Source: Aggregatilineales bacterium
Lineage (GTDB): Bacteria > Chloroflexota > Anaerolineae > Aggregatilineales > Ch27
Length of the DNA stretch: 48,074 nt
Assembly (NCBI GenBank): GCA_029976025.1
Contig: JARKNX010000194.1
Coordinates: 1-48,074, forward strand
Direction of reading: 5' to 3'
Shown here: one piece after another, positions 25,401 through 33,465 of the stretch
Layout of the letters: each line of letters begins with the position of its first letter
How positions within the stretch are numbered: position 1 is the stretch's first letter
Notes under the pieces: model-generated
Seen by the model: the letters and a program-made list of their open reading frames with translations, nothing else
Told to the model about the DNA's origin: nothing
The model's database searches: none
Made by a program: the position numbers and the translations under genes

Positions 25401-25745
25401 CACCAGATCCCATAACCGGCTGCGCCCCGGCGCTTCAGCCGTCAGGAATGCCCACCCGGCCAGAATGATGACCGCTGTATTGACCATCTGCTCGAGCGGA
25501 GGGAGGATGCTATCCGTCGGTTGGCCGGTGAGCGAGCCGGCCAGGGCGCCGACGCCCAGCGTGATCCAGCCGATCAGGATACTGAGGCTGGCCAGACTGT
25601 AGCGGGTGGCGGACGCGTTGTTCTCCCCCTCACGCATCCGCTGCTCAAACGCCATATAAAGCGCGGCCTGGCTGGTGGCTACGACCATCAGGAAGTAAAG
25701 CATATTGCCAGGCGGGGCGACAAAGAAGTTCAGAAAGTCAGCCAC
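22464..25745 (-). CDS. Large membrane histidine-kinase-like protein with the phospho-acceptor His replaced by Gln
   Basis: 1093 residues. About seven membrane segments at 10-235, a Pro-rich linker, a GAF-like domain (about 265-430), a long coiled coil (about 470-840, rich in Glu, Gln, Arg and Leu), then HisKA (about 850-925) and a histidine-kinase ATPase (about 960-1088). The H-box reads IAQELRTP: Gln861 (codon CAG at 23163-23165) sits where the phosphorylated His should be. The ATPase keeps its N-box Asn (LLSNAY), G1 (IQDQGGGIP) and G2 (DTGVGLAIAK). It should bind ATP but cannot autophosphorylate by the usual route. The start is GTG with GGAGG 9 bases upstream. First gene of an operon with the LysM gene. 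Confidence 0.9.
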   Translation of the reverse strand: MADFLNFFVAPPGNMLYFLMVVATSQAALYMAFEQRMREGENNASATRYSLASLSILIGWITLGVGALAGSLTGQPTDSILPPLEQMVNTAVIILAGWAFLTAEAPGRSRLWDLVVLFLIGLAVSGGLFTLSQWEPISPLVDFTSTQYALAWTFIPLVIAVCIALGLLYRFSRLPDAPLKLVFYILLIAAYGVAAWQVANGSLRGDYLAILRGAFLLGMPLYAFVIYRYIVRRLTTLAPARPAPDRPAVARPAPSVSAPVEREAAQLLRALGEMLDSPDPADLPQRITVATANALKADMVALGLLKDANWVDLVAIYDNIQQHTGQGISLNLDEQVTLANALDRVRQCPLLPDRNVQELVDLYTRLDLNQAVPLCPAYFQPLQQNGKAFAVLIIVFPYTGRELREHESTLLEGLAPIASKLLMLGASATEAPLPAAEPVVASAPAPLPASNLAAALHVRQEMQSSLEMAYRQLDQLSSVVRDLKIELEYERGRVAEALAADEETLSISQQIMTLSQETGAIESERAELASELQEARTTLAGATASGNDDLVQSIIEVLNREQQALEAQKAKLEEQLAHLREQTSDMFLIPASIQDTLEALNEEKVRLLNERDAIAAELQDVRSELALLGVEGGVAGLALVLGQLYEERDQLRMQLQQPAPAAPAAAEGSPNALHVQILQEEMARLAADREAAIKQRDALRQEQSAWQRERQEWLGQRQQIGQQIGLIQKEIRENTEQREVLLQERNALAEEKALLTQERDRLLAERTALQTERDQLLARLEGDRDLLQQFGAEGVGTLKAMIDDLTAERSNLEHQLLQTQADLDLLESKIQSYEQSAASMPQPASVSMPAENPEVILSIAQELRTPMSSITGYTDLLLGESVGSLGALQRKFLQRVKANIERLGSLIEDLVSVIALDSGRVSLTPEPVNMLDMLDDAITNTSSQFREKGITLTLDVPDQAPPAYVDRDALQQVLAQLLSNAYLVSPTDGEVRITARQQRMPLAGDDQQREVDSFYVAIQDQGGGIPLEDQKRVFTRLYRADNPLIQGVGDTGVGLAIAKALVEAHRGKMWMESEMGVGSRFIFTIPFRPITEQ

Positions 25746-25789
25746 CGGATGTATCCTCCAGCGAATGGATCATCTTGATTCTCCAGAGC

Positions 25790-25795
25790 AGTATA
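25790..25795 (-). promoter_or_regulatory. Possible -10 element of the kinase-like/LysM operon
   Basis: TATACT on the minus strand, about 45 bases before the GTG start. No matching -35 was found, so this is weak. Confidence 0.3.
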
Positions 25796-25909
25796 GCATA
25801 GAGCGGCCGTTTGCATGGTTGGCCGGGATAGAATTCGGTTAGAATTTCTGTGTCCGGGATGTGAGCGTTTGGGCTGTCGGCTGTGGAGCATAACACTAGC
25901 CAAACTGAT

Positions 25910-25939
25910 TTGAAAGATTAGCCGCCTGGTGAATATGAT
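25910..25939 (+). promoter_or_regulatory. Promoter of the Nudix/serine hydrolase operon
   Basis: TTGAAA (25910-25915), an 18-base spacer and TATGAT (25934-25939), each 5 of 6 to consensus. The predicted start near 25946 gives a leader of about 117 bases that contains the hairpin at 26008-26034. Confidence 0.58.
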
Positions 25940-26007
25940 AGGACGCTGAGCACCCGCCCGGTCTGTTGACTGGAGGGCTGCTCTGCGCTAGACTGGCGAA
26001 CAGTGAG

Positions 26008-26034
26008 GGGGGACGGCGGGTACCTGCCGCCCCC
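26008..26034 (+). other. Strong leader hairpin upstream of the Nudix gene
   Basis: GGGGG pairs with CCCCC and, past a one-base bulge, CGGC pairs with GCCG. The hairpin is followed by TTCTTATG, a pyrimidine-rich but weak T-tract. It lies 28 bases before the ATG and could be an attenuator or a translation-control stem. Confidence 0.5.
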
Positions 26035-26062
26035 TTCTTATGTTCCTGGGGAAGGCTCATTC

Positions 26063-26554
26063 ATGATCGGACGCTACAAGGCTCAACTGTCCGCATTATT
26101 CCAGCGTTACCCGTTCCTCGGGCGTCTCGGCCACCGGACTTATCGCCTGTTGTTGCAGCCGCGTTTCACGGTCGGCGCAGTTGGAGTTGTGTTCAATGAG
26201 ACTGGCCGAATACTGCTTCTGAAGCATGTGTACCGCCCCGAATATCTCTGGGGCCTGCCGGGGGGATGGACCAGCCCGCGCGAGAATCCGCGCCGGACTG
26301 TGGAGCGCGAGTTGATGGAAGAAACCGGGCTGCGCGTGCGGACTCTCGCGCCGCTGTGGATCGAGCAGGGAACCTGGGCCGATCATCTGGATATGGCGTT
26401 TCTGTGCCGCCTGATAGGTGGCGATGTCCGGTTGAGCGGCGAGATTCTGGATTATCGCTGGGTGCTGCCGGAGGAGATGCCGGAGCTTCTGGAGTTCCAG
26501 CGTAAGGCAGTGGAGCAGGCGCTTCGCCTGCGGGAGGTGGGGCGATGGGAATGA
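26063..26554 (+). CDS. Nudix hydrolase
   Basis: 163 residues from the ATG at 26063, which has GGGGAAGG 7 bases upstream; the in-frame start at 26003 would run through the leader hairpin. The Nudix box is canonical: G-x5-E-x7-REL-x-EETGL, from GWTSPRE to MEETGL, with the Mg2+-binding Glu residues in place. The family hydrolyses nucleoside diphosphates linked to another group; substrate cannot be told here. The N-terminus (about 1-35) has a hydrophobic, basic helix (RYPFLGRLGHRTYRLLL) that is not part of the core. The stop overlaps the start of the next gene by 10 bases. Confidence 0.92.
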   Translation: MIGRYKAQLSALFQRYPFLGRLGHRTYRLLLQPRFTVGAVGVVFNETGRILLLKHVYRPEYLWGLPGGWTSPRENPRRTVERELMEETGLRVRTLAPLWIEQGTWADHLDMAFLCRLIGGDVRLSGEILDYRWVLPEEMPELLEFQRKAVEQALRLREVGRWE

Positions 26555-28227
26555 GTGGGCTGGGGACGAGCGCAAGACGACGAATGCGCCTTCCGCTGCT
26601 CGAACTGCTCTCCGCCGGGCTGCTCCTGGCGGCTCTCCTTCTGCTGGTGATGGAGCTGGTGAGCTTCAGTCGGGCACGCGACCGGCTGCAGGCTGATATC
26701 ACCGTTGCCGGTGTTCCGGTGGGGAATCTGGTCCCGGCGGAGGCCCAGGCGCGCTGGGAAGATGCTTATGCGCAGCCGGTCGAGATCAGCTATCAGGGTA
26801 ACCCGATCTATCTTGATCCGGCGGAGATCGGCTTCCGCACTAACAGCAATGTCATGCTCGCCCAGGCGTTAGCCCAGACCGCTGACGAGTCCAGTTTCTG
26901 GCTGGCTTTCTGGAACTACCTGTGGCGGCGGCCGGTCGAGCCTATCAATGTGGACCTGGTCGCTGATTACCAGCAGTCGGCTGTGGTGGCGTATCTGCAG
27001 GATGTGGCTGCCCGCTACGATCGCCCTCCCGGCGCGCCTACGTCCGATTTGCAGACATTGACCTTCAAGCAGGGACTGCCGGGTTACACGCTGAATATTG
27101 AGGCGGCACTTCCTCTGATAGATCGGGCGCTCCGGGACCCGAACAACCGGTTTGTAGAACTGCCGGTCGAGGTGCAGGCTCCGACACAGGGCGGGCTGAA
27201 CGCCTTGCGCGACCTGATCACGGCATACCTTGACTCGCAAGGCTTCATCTACGACGGGCAGACGACCGTTGCCTCAGTTTACATTATGGATTTGACGACC
27301 GGGGAAGAGATCAACCTCAATGGCGATGTGGCATTTTCGGCGGCGAGCACTATCAAGCTGCCGATTCTCGTGTCTTACTTCAGGTATCAGCCGTTTGCAG
27401 TCCCCCAGGAAGATGCCTGGCTGCTGGCAAATTCGCTTCTGTGCAGCAACAACTCCTCGTCGAACCTGCTGATCCAGATTATGGGGCGGGAAGGATCCAA
27501 TATCTTCCCCGGCCTGCAGTATGTGACGGACACGGTGGAGCATCTTGGCGCGCGGAATACCTATATCACCGCGCCGCTCTACCTGGGGATTGAAGGACAG
27601 GTGCTTGGCTCCAACCCTATTCCGCGCACCAATCCTAATCCTCGCTTCAACACGGACCCGGACCTGTACAATCAGACAACAGCCGAAGATATGGGCACCC
27701 TGCTGATGATGATCTACGATTGCGCCACTTATGGGACCGGCCTGCGGACGGCTTACCCCGATGGCGAGTATACGCAGAGGGAATGTCAGCAAATGCTCGA
27801 GCTGATGAGCGGGAACGATCTCCAGCGCCTGATTCAGGCGGGCGTCCCGGCCGGGACACGTGTCTCCCATAAGAACGGCTGGCTGAACACGATGCACGCG
27901 GACGCCGGCATTGTGTTCCCCCCCAACGGCCACAACTACATTATTGTCGTTTATATCTGGGAAGCCGGGGAGTTCTTCGATTATCAGCGCGCCTGGCCGC
28001 TGCTGGAAGAAATCTCTCGCGCCGCCTGGAACTACTTCGTCCCTGAGAATCCGCTGACCCAGCGCCGTACCGGACTCCCTGAAACGGCTCTGGAGTGCAC
28101 GAACTTCCTGCCCCCTTCGATGGAACAGACTGATCTGAACGATATTGATGGCTGGCGCACTGCCGGGACGGGCGCCCCGACCTCGATGGCTGTGCCCTCA
28201 GCGGGCGAGATGCCGACCGGAGGCTGA
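26545..28227 (+). CDS. Class A beta-lactamase-like serine hydrolase with VanW-type peptidoglycan-binding domain(s)
   Basis: 560 residues. One membrane helix (about 17-38). The extracellular part starts with segments like the YoaR/VanW peptidoglycan-binding module (about 60-110 and again 165-200, LDPAEIGF and YTLNIEAALPLIDRAL). The C-terminal penicillin-recognising domain (about 240-515) has the nucleophile motif S268TIK271 (SAASTIKL), a second motif SNN at 301-303 in place of SDN, a TAEDM helix (379-383), and KNG at 443-445 where KTG is usual. The general base equivalent to class A Glu166 is not obvious. It may be a peptidoglycan hydrolase or transpeptidase-like enzyme rather than a true lactamase. 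GGAGG lies 7 bases before the ATG. Confidence 0.85.
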   Translation: MGMSGLGTSARRRMRLPLLELLSAGLLLAALLLLVMELVSFSRARDRLQADITVAGVPVGNLVPAEAQARWEDAYAQPVEISYQGNPIYLDPAEIGFRTNSNVMLAQALAQTADESSFWLAFWNYLWRRPVEPINVDLVADYQQSAVVAYLQDVAARYDRPPGAPTSDLQTLTFKQGLPGYTLNIEAALPLIDRALRDPNNRFVELPVEVQAPTQGGLNALRDLITAYLDSQGFIYDGQTTVASVYIMDLTTGEEINLNGDVAFSAASTIKLPILVSYFRYQPFAVPQEDAWLLANSLLCSNNSSSNLLIQIMGREGSNIFPGLQYVTDTVEHLGARNTYITAPLYLGIEGQVLGSNPIPRTNPNPRFNTDPDLYNQTTAEDMGTLLMMIYDCATYGTGLRTAYPDGEYTQRECQQMLELMSGNDLQRLIQAGVPAGTRVSHKNGWLNTMHADAGIVFPPNGHNYIIVVYIWEAGEFFDYQRAWPLLEEISRAAWNYFVPENPLTQRRTGLPETALECTNFLPPSMEQTDLNDIDGWRTAGTGAPTSMAVPSAGEMPTGG

Positions 28228-28253
28228 ACCGAATATAGCGGAGTTATTGGGCG

Positions 28254-31200
28254 TCAGTTGCGGCGCACGACGACCAGAGTCAGGTCATCGAACTGCGGAA
28301 TGTTCCCTGTATGCTGATCCAGAGCGTCGATGATGGCGTCAATGATGCGGCTGGCTGGCTCCTGACAGTGGGCACGGGTCGCCAACTCTAGATTGTGCAG
28401 CCCGAACTGCTGCCCGTTCTGATTCTGGGCTTCAGTGATGCCGTCCGTGTAGAGTACCAGAGTGTCGCCTGGATTCAGGATGACCCGATCAGTTTCGAGC
28501 GTGATCTCGCTCAACACGCCCAGGGCGATGCCTTTGACCCGGAGCGTCCGGAACGCCGGCGGATTGTGCTGAATCAGGAACGGGGGGTTGTGCCCGGCGC
28601 AGGCATAGAACAGGGAGCCGTCCACCGGATTCCAGATCGCGTACCATACGGTTACGAACAGGTCCGACCGGGTGTCTTCCAGCAGCAGCTTGTTGACCTG
28701 TAGCAGTGTTGCCGCCGGATCGTTGCGGTTGCGGGCTACAGCGCGCAGCAAAGTGCGGCTCAGAGCCATATACAGCGCCGCGGGCATTCCCTTGTCGGCT
28801 ACATCAGCGACGACGAGGCCCCACTTGCCATCTGGCAGCGGCAGAAAGTCGTAGAAGTCACCCCCTACCATATGCGCCGCCCGGTAGTATGTCCCGACAT
28901 CCCATCCGGCCAGGGAGGGAGCGCTGTCCGGCAGGAAACTGTTCTGGATGCTCTTGGCTACTTCCAGCTCGCGTTCAAGCCTCTCGCGGTCGGCAGCTTC
29001 AGCCTGAAGCAGATTCGTCTCGATAGCCAGGGCTGTCTGGGAAGCGATCCCGGTGAGCATGTTCATGCGGCGCTGATCGAGCGCCCCCTGGATTCCTTCC
29101 TGGCTGATTAACATCAGGCCGAACAGCTTTCCATGCGCTGTTAGCGGCAGGCCGGCAATCTCAGCGGTGTCGAAAATATGGGCCAGGACCGGCGGGATCT
29201 CGAATGGGCTGCTGCCTCCGGCGGTGAGCGGCATGCCAGCGCGGCTGAGCGCGACCAGGTAGGGATCTTCATCGGGGCAGATGGCGGCGGCGCCCAGCTT
29301 TTTTTCGACCGGCGGAGACAGGCCGTATGACACGGTGTTGCTGAAGCAGCCGCGCGTCTCATCCCACAGGAGGATGATACAGGTGTTAACCCCTACCAGC
29401 AGCGCCGTCAGCCGGACGACCGTCTGCAAAGTGGCCTGAAGCTCAACCTGCGCATTCATAGCTTCGGCAACCTGGAGCAGAGCGGTAGTGACCCACGCCT
29501 CTTCCTGCTGAGCCGCATAGAGCTGGGCGCTCTCAATGGCCAGGGCGGCCTGGTTGGCGATGCCCCCGACCATCTCGATTTTGCGCGGGCTGAGCAGCGT
29601 ATCCCGGTCCTGCTGCCCGATAATCAGCGCGCCGACGACTTCGCCTTTGGTGAACAGCGGCAGCATGACACCCTGGCGGATCACTGGCGGCGTCCTGGAT
29701 TCAATTTTGGGCGGCGTCCAGACTGGCTCGTCGTGCAGGATGACCGGCTCCTCAGTCTGCAGCAACCTGGCAAGGGGCGGCCATTCCTGAGGCGCGACTG
29801 TGGAGCCGACGAGCATGTCCTCAAAGGAGGATTCGGCGCCTTCTATTTCCACAATACGAAAGCCGGGGCCTTCGGCCAGCAGGACCGCACACCACTGAAC
29901 TCCCACCAGCAGCGGCGTGATCCGGGCGACTGTGCGGAGTACTTCGTCGAGCGATTCGGCGCGCCCGGTTGCTTCGGCGACCTGGAGCAGGGCAGTCGAG
30001 ACCCAGGCCTCTTCACGCTGCGCCATATAGAGCTGCGCGTTGGCGATAGCCATCGCCGATTGCATGGCGAAAGCGTTGATGATATCCAGATCGTCGGCGG
30101 TGAAACGCCCGCGACGATAGTCCAGGGCCAGATATCCAATCAGATCTTCACCCAGGATTAACGGCACGAAGCGATGCTCATAATTCAGAGCGTCCGCGCC
30201 AGTGGAGTGAAAGAGCGCGGCCATTTCAGCCAGAATATCGGCCTCCAGCGGGATAAGACGTCCCAGAGGATTATCCGCCGGGTCGAAGCCGTGCGCGGCG
30301 CTGATGCGATAGCTGGCAGCATCTTCGTCAAGCAGGACGATCATGGCAGAATCGACGCTGACAACGCGCTCCAATCCCTGCAGAATGCCGTTCAACACCG
30401 TGTCCACTTCCAGGCTGGCGCCCAGGACCATGCTGACTTCGCGCAGCGACTCCGCCAGAATACGCCGCCGCTTTTCCTGCGCGTACAGTGTGGCGTTGCG
30501 CAGCGCCACAGCCAGCGTATCGCACAGCGCCTCTCCCAGAGCCGCATCGTCTGAGGAGAAGGCATTCAGCTCTTTGCTCTGAATATCCAGCGCCCCGAGC
30601 GTTTGCAGGCCCATGCGAATCGGGATCACCATCTCCGACTGTGTGTCTTCGACGCCCGGCCCCGGGATATAATCCTCGTAAGTGCTGACATCGCCGCAGT
30701 TGATAGTCTGACCGGTGCGGACGCTCCTGGTGATCAGGCCGCGATCCTCCAGGGCATAGCTGAGCTGCTCAATAGCCCAGCGGCCGCTGTGCGTGCCGCT
30801 GCCCGCCCGGAAGACGAGCCGGTCGCCTTCGCGCAAGAAGATGTGAGTCCGGTCGTAGCCAAAGTAATCAGTGAGCACGTCGATTACTTCTTCGAGGAGA
30901 TCGTCCACATTCAGGATGGAGACGACGGCCCGGCTCGCTTCGGTGAGGGCGTGCAGCCGCTCGCGCTGGCGGCGTTCGGCGGCGTAAGTCTCAGCCTCCT
31001 GGATAGCCAGGGCGATCTGGCCGGCCATTGTTTCCAGGACGACAACATCATCGTGGCTGAACGCGCCGGCGACATCGCTTTGCACGTCGAGGACGCCGAC
31101 GACCCGCCGCTCAACGACGAGGGGGACAGTCACCTCGGCGTGGGTATCTTCAAGAAGGCCGTCGTCGAGGTAGCGAGTATCTTGCGTCACGTCCGAAACC

Positions 31201-32087
31201 AGGGCAGTGCGCCCATTCTTCGCAGCCCATCCGACCAACCCTTCGCCCAGGGAGAGCTGCGGCAGATGTTCTCGGAAACCGGGATGGGTGCTGGCTTCCA
31301 GCGTGAGTGTGCCGTGTTTCTCGTTCAGAGCGAAGATGTTGACGGCATAGAAGCCGAAAGTATGCCCGATCAGCGTCACGATTTGTTCGAACAGATTGCT
31401 GAGCGGCTGAATGGTCGTGATCTGCTGGCTGACTTCGCTCACAAGCTGAAGCTGGCGGTTGCGCGCCTGGGTTTGCTCAAAGAGCTGAGCGTTGCGGATG
31501 GCGCCGGCGGCCTGATTGGCTAGCACGGTCAGCAGGCGCAGATCATCTGCGTTGTAGGCGTGGGGGATATCACTCTGGACAGCAATCACGCCGATAGGAT
31601 CGCCGCCGGCCAGGAGCGGTACGAACAACGCCGATCGGGCCGGCTGGCTGGAGGCATAACTTGGTCTGGCGGGCAGGGCCTCCCACTCGGCCTCAAAATC
31701 CCCCACCCGTAACTCACGACCGGTCCGGCGAACCCACCCGATCAGGCCCTCCTCCGCGCTGTGCCGGAAGCGCTGGCTGCTCAGCCTTTTGCCATGCCGG
31801 AGCCAGATCATGATGATGTAGTCGCTGTTGTCGAATAACCCTAGCTGAAAGTTGGACGTGTCGATGATTGCGCTGACCTGTTCGAAGACTACTTCACAGA
31901 GCGCATCAAGCTGGAATCTGGCGCTGAGGATTGCCTGCCCGAAGCCCGCTAATTCATCCAGTTGCGCCGTGCTGCTGGCGCGGCGCCGTGGGGAATCCAC
32001 CCGGCGCGATTGGCGGGTCAGCCAGAATAGGAGTCCGGCGGCGGCAGCCAGCAGGCTCAGAAGCAGCAGTCCAAGCAGCAGTTCCAA
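28254..32087 (-). CDS. Membrane-anchored SpoIIE/RsbU-type PP2C phosphatase with six GAF domains
   Basis: 1277 residues. N-terminal membrane helix (2-22), then six consecutive GAF modules (roughly 48-205, 210-375, 380-545, 550-705, 708-880 and 885-1045), a short coil (about 1045-1070) and a PPM phosphatase of the SpoIIE type. The metal Asp motifs are present: GGDFYD, VADVADKG, YTDGITEA and FDDLTLV. Such enzymes dephosphorylate STAS anti-sigma antagonists. GAF 5 and 6 begin with nearly the same sequence (EEAWVSTALLQVAEA and EEAWVTTALLQVAEA), so one arose by duplication. Last of three same-strand genes with the kinase-STAS fusion and the STAS protein, which supplies its likely substrates. Confidence 0.92.
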   Translation of the reverse strand: MELLLGLLLLSLLAAAAGLLFWLTRQSRRVDSPRRRASSTAQLDELAGFGQAILSARFQLDALCEVVFEQVSAIIDTSNFQLGLFDNSDYIIMIWLRHGKRLSSQRFRHSAEEGLIGWVRRTGRELRVGDFEAEWEALPARPSYASSQPARSALFVPLLAGGDPIGVIAVQSDIPHAYNADDLRLLTVLANQAAGAIRNAQLFEQTQARNRQLQLVSEVSQQITTIQPLSNLFEQIVTLIGHTFGFYAVNIFALNEKHGTLTLEASTHPGFREHLPQLSLGEGLVGWAAKNGRTALVSDVTQDTRYLDDGLLEDTHAEVTVPLVVERRVVGVLDVQSDVAGAFSHDDVVVLETMAGQIALAIQEAETYAAERRQRERLHALTEASRAVVSILNVDDLLEEVIDVLTDYFGYDRTHIFLREGDRLVFRAGSGTHSGRWAIEQLSYALEDRGLITRSVRTGQTINCGDVSTYEDYIPGPGVEDTQSEMVIPIRMGLQTLGALDIQSKELNAFSSDDAALGEALCDTLAVALRNATLYAQEKRRRILAESLREVSMVLGASLEVDTVLNGILQGLERVVSVDSAMIVLLDEDAASYRISAAHGFDPADNPLGRLIPLEADILAEMAALFHSTGADALNYEHRFVPLILGEDLIGYLALDYRRGRFTADDLDIINAFAMQSAMAIANAQLYMAQREEAWVSTALLQVAEATGRAESLDEVLRTVARITPLLVGVQWCAVLLAEGPGFRIVEIEGAESSFEDMLVGSTVAPQEWPPLARLLQTEEPVILHDEPVWTPPKIESRTPPVIRQGVMLPLFTKGEVVGALIIGQQDRDTLLSPRKIEMVGGIANQAALAIESAQLYAAQQEEAWVTTALLQVAEAMNAQVELQATLQTVVRLTALLVGVNTCIILLWDETRGCFSNTVSYGLSPPVEKKLGAAAICPDEDPYLVALSRAGMPLTAGGSSPFEIPPVLAHIFDTAEIAGLPLTAHGKLFGLMLISQEGIQGALDQRRMNMLTGIASQTALAIETNLLQAEAADRERLERELEVAKSIQNSFLPDSAPSLAGWDVGTYYRAAHMVGGDFYDFLPLPDGKWGLVVADVADKGMPAALYMALSRTLLRAVARNRNDPAATLLQVNKLLLEDTRSDLFVTVWYAIWNPVDGSLFYACAGHNPPFLIQHNPPAFRTLRVKGIALGVLSEITLETDRVILNPGDTLVLYTDGITEAQNQNGQQFGLHNLELATRAHCQEPASRIIDAIIDALDQHTGNIPQFDDLTLVVVRRN

Positions 32088-32146
32088 GTCGTTCGTCTTT
32101 TCCAGAACAGATTACGGGTCGTGAGCGGGTTCGTTCTTCCGGAGCA

Positions 32147-32968
32147 CTACGCCGACCCACCGCCGAAATGGCGGACAGCTTCGTCTGTTGCGTGATAGAT
32201 GCTGAATACCTGATCAAATCCGACGGTCAGGAAAACTTCGGCAATCAGAGGAGGCAGATCAGCCAGAACTATGTCGCCATCCTGCTGACGCGCTTTTCGC
32301 CAGGCATTGACCAGCACCTTGAGACCACTGGTTGAGATGTACGTAACGCGACTCAGATCGACCACCAGACGGGTATGCCCGGCATCTATCTGGTGATCGA
32401 GCGCGCTTTGTAGAGCGGGGGCCGTATTGGAGTCAAGGCGCTGATGGGGTGAAATGACCCAGACCATGTTGCCGGCATCCCGGGCTATGCCCTCATCTTC
32501 TACCGGAGCAGAGGGCGGCCTGCTGAGATTTTCGGCTGTTTTACGTTTGGCGATGGTCAGGACATTCTGATTATCGACTGCTTTATACGCGACGTCATCC
32601 ATCATCTTCTTGATAAAGAAGATGCCCCATCCCCCTGGCTCGCGATCTGACAGAGGGGTGTCTGGATTCGGATCGCCGTGCTGGAGAGGATTGAAAAGCG
32701 GGCTGTTATCGATGATCTGGACCACGAAGCGATCTGCTTCGTTACGGCATGTCACCTGTATCTGACCCTGTTGATCACCCCCCCTGAAACCGTGCTCAAT
32801 AATATTAGTGCAGGCCTCGTCCACCGACATTTGACAGTGATAGACGGCGCGCTCGTTCAAGCCGCCTCTGCGGGCTGCCACCGCGACAAAGTCACAAACA
32901 TCAGGTATAAGCGCTCGGTCGCCCGGGATGACGGTACGAATCTCTTCGTCGCGATGCTGTTGAGCCAT
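32147..32968 (-). CDS. RsbW-like anti-sigma kinase fused to a STAS antagonist domain
   Basis: 273 residues. Residues about 10-145 are a GHKL ATPase of the anti-sigma (RsbW/SpoIIAB) type: N-box MSVDEACTNIIEHGF with Asn55, a G1 region IIDNSPLFNP where the usual Gly after Asp is changed, and G2 GGWGIFFIKKMMDDV. Residues about 165-270 are a STAS domain (LVVDLSRVTYISTSGLKVL). At the position of RsbV Ser56 this has Thr213, next to Ser212 and Ser214. In other systems kinase and antagonist are separate proteins; here one chain carries both. It lies between the stand-alone STAS gene and the phosphatase gene. No sigma factor is near. Confidence 0.9.
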   Translation of the reverse strand: MAQQHRDEEIRTVIPGDRALIPDVCDFVAVAARRGGLNERAVYHCQMSVDEACTNIIEHGFRGGDQQGQIQVTCRNEADRFVVQIIDNSPLFNPLQHGDPNPDTPLSDREPGGWGIFFIKKMMDDVAYKAVDNQNVLTIAKRKTAENLSRPPSAPVEDEGIARDAGNMVWVISPHQRLDSNTAPALQSALDHQIDAGHTRLVVDLSRVTYISTSGLKVLVNAWRKARQQDGDIVLADLPPLIAEVFLTVGFDQVFSIYHATDEAVRHFGGGSA

Positions 32969-32988
32969 CCGTACAGCGCCCCTGCCGG

Positions 32989-33321
32989 CTAGTAACTGCC
33001 CACAGCCTCGACCTGAGTATCATAGATCGAGAAGATCGTATCCAGCCCGGCCAGCTCCAGGACTTCCATAACGCGCTCAGAGGGCGCCGCCAGCCGCATA
33101 TCGCCGGTTCCTTTTTTGACTTTCTTGAGGGCTGAGACAAGCTCGCGCAGGCCGGCGCTGCTCATATACTCGACGTTGGAGAGATCCAGCACTAGCTGGG
33201 TTTGGCCGGCGTCGATAACTTCATTCAGGGCCGCGCCAAGCTCAGTTGCGTTTGTGCTGTCGATCCTGCCCGTGATCTCGAAAAGTCTGACACGCTTGAG
33301 TTCAGAAGACTTTATTTCCAT
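32989..33321 (-). CDS. STAS-domain anti-anti-sigma factor (SpoIIAA/RsbV-like)
   Basis: 110 residues, a single STAS domain. The motif YMSSAGLREL places Ser55 at the phosphorylation site (RsbV Ser56). AAGGAG precedes the ATG by a few bases. First gene of the partner-switching transcript, with a good promoter at 33399-33427. The likely cycle: the kinase domain phosphorylates this protein, the phosphatase dephosphorylates it, and the unmodified form titrates the kinase. That scheme is from known systems and is inferred here. Confidence 0.93.
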   Translation of the reverse strand: MEIKSSELKRVRLFEITGRIDSTNATELGAALNEVIDAGQTQLVLDLSNVEYMSSAGLRELVSALKKVKKGTGDMRLAAPSERVMEVLELAGLDTIFSIYDTQVEAVGSY

Positions 33322-33398
33322 CAGATTCTCCTTGGTGCCATAAGATACCGGGTTTAGATGTCACCGGCTGCTGTCTTTTTTGAATGGCAACGACCTTT

Positions 33399-33427
33399 AT
33401 TGTGTGCGAACGGCCGGTGCTTGTCAA
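33399..33427 (-). promoter_or_regulatory. Promoter of the partner-switching operon
   Basis: Perfect TTGACA (33422-33427), a 17-base spacer and CACAAT (33399-33404) on the minus strand. The leader to the ATG at 33321 is about 70 bases. Confidence 0.62.
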
Positions 33428-33465
33428 CTATTCACAGCCGCCCGTCCCCCATTCCGAATATCTTT

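Larger units (their letters stand above)
25746..26062. other. Intergenic region between divergent operons (317 bases)
   Basis: No gene is supported. It holds a TATACT -10 candidate for the large kinase gene at 25790-25795 (minus), a good plus-strand promoter at 25910-25939, and a strong hairpin at 26008-26034 in the Nudix leader. Confidence 0.7.

Noticed and set aside
26003..26062. Upstream start for the Nudix protein
   Set aside because: The added 20 residues translate the leader hairpin and are not family-like; the start at 26063 has a good RBS.
30603..31523. 306-codon open frame on the plus strand
   Set aside because: Antisense to the GAF domains of the phosphatase gene; no family pattern.
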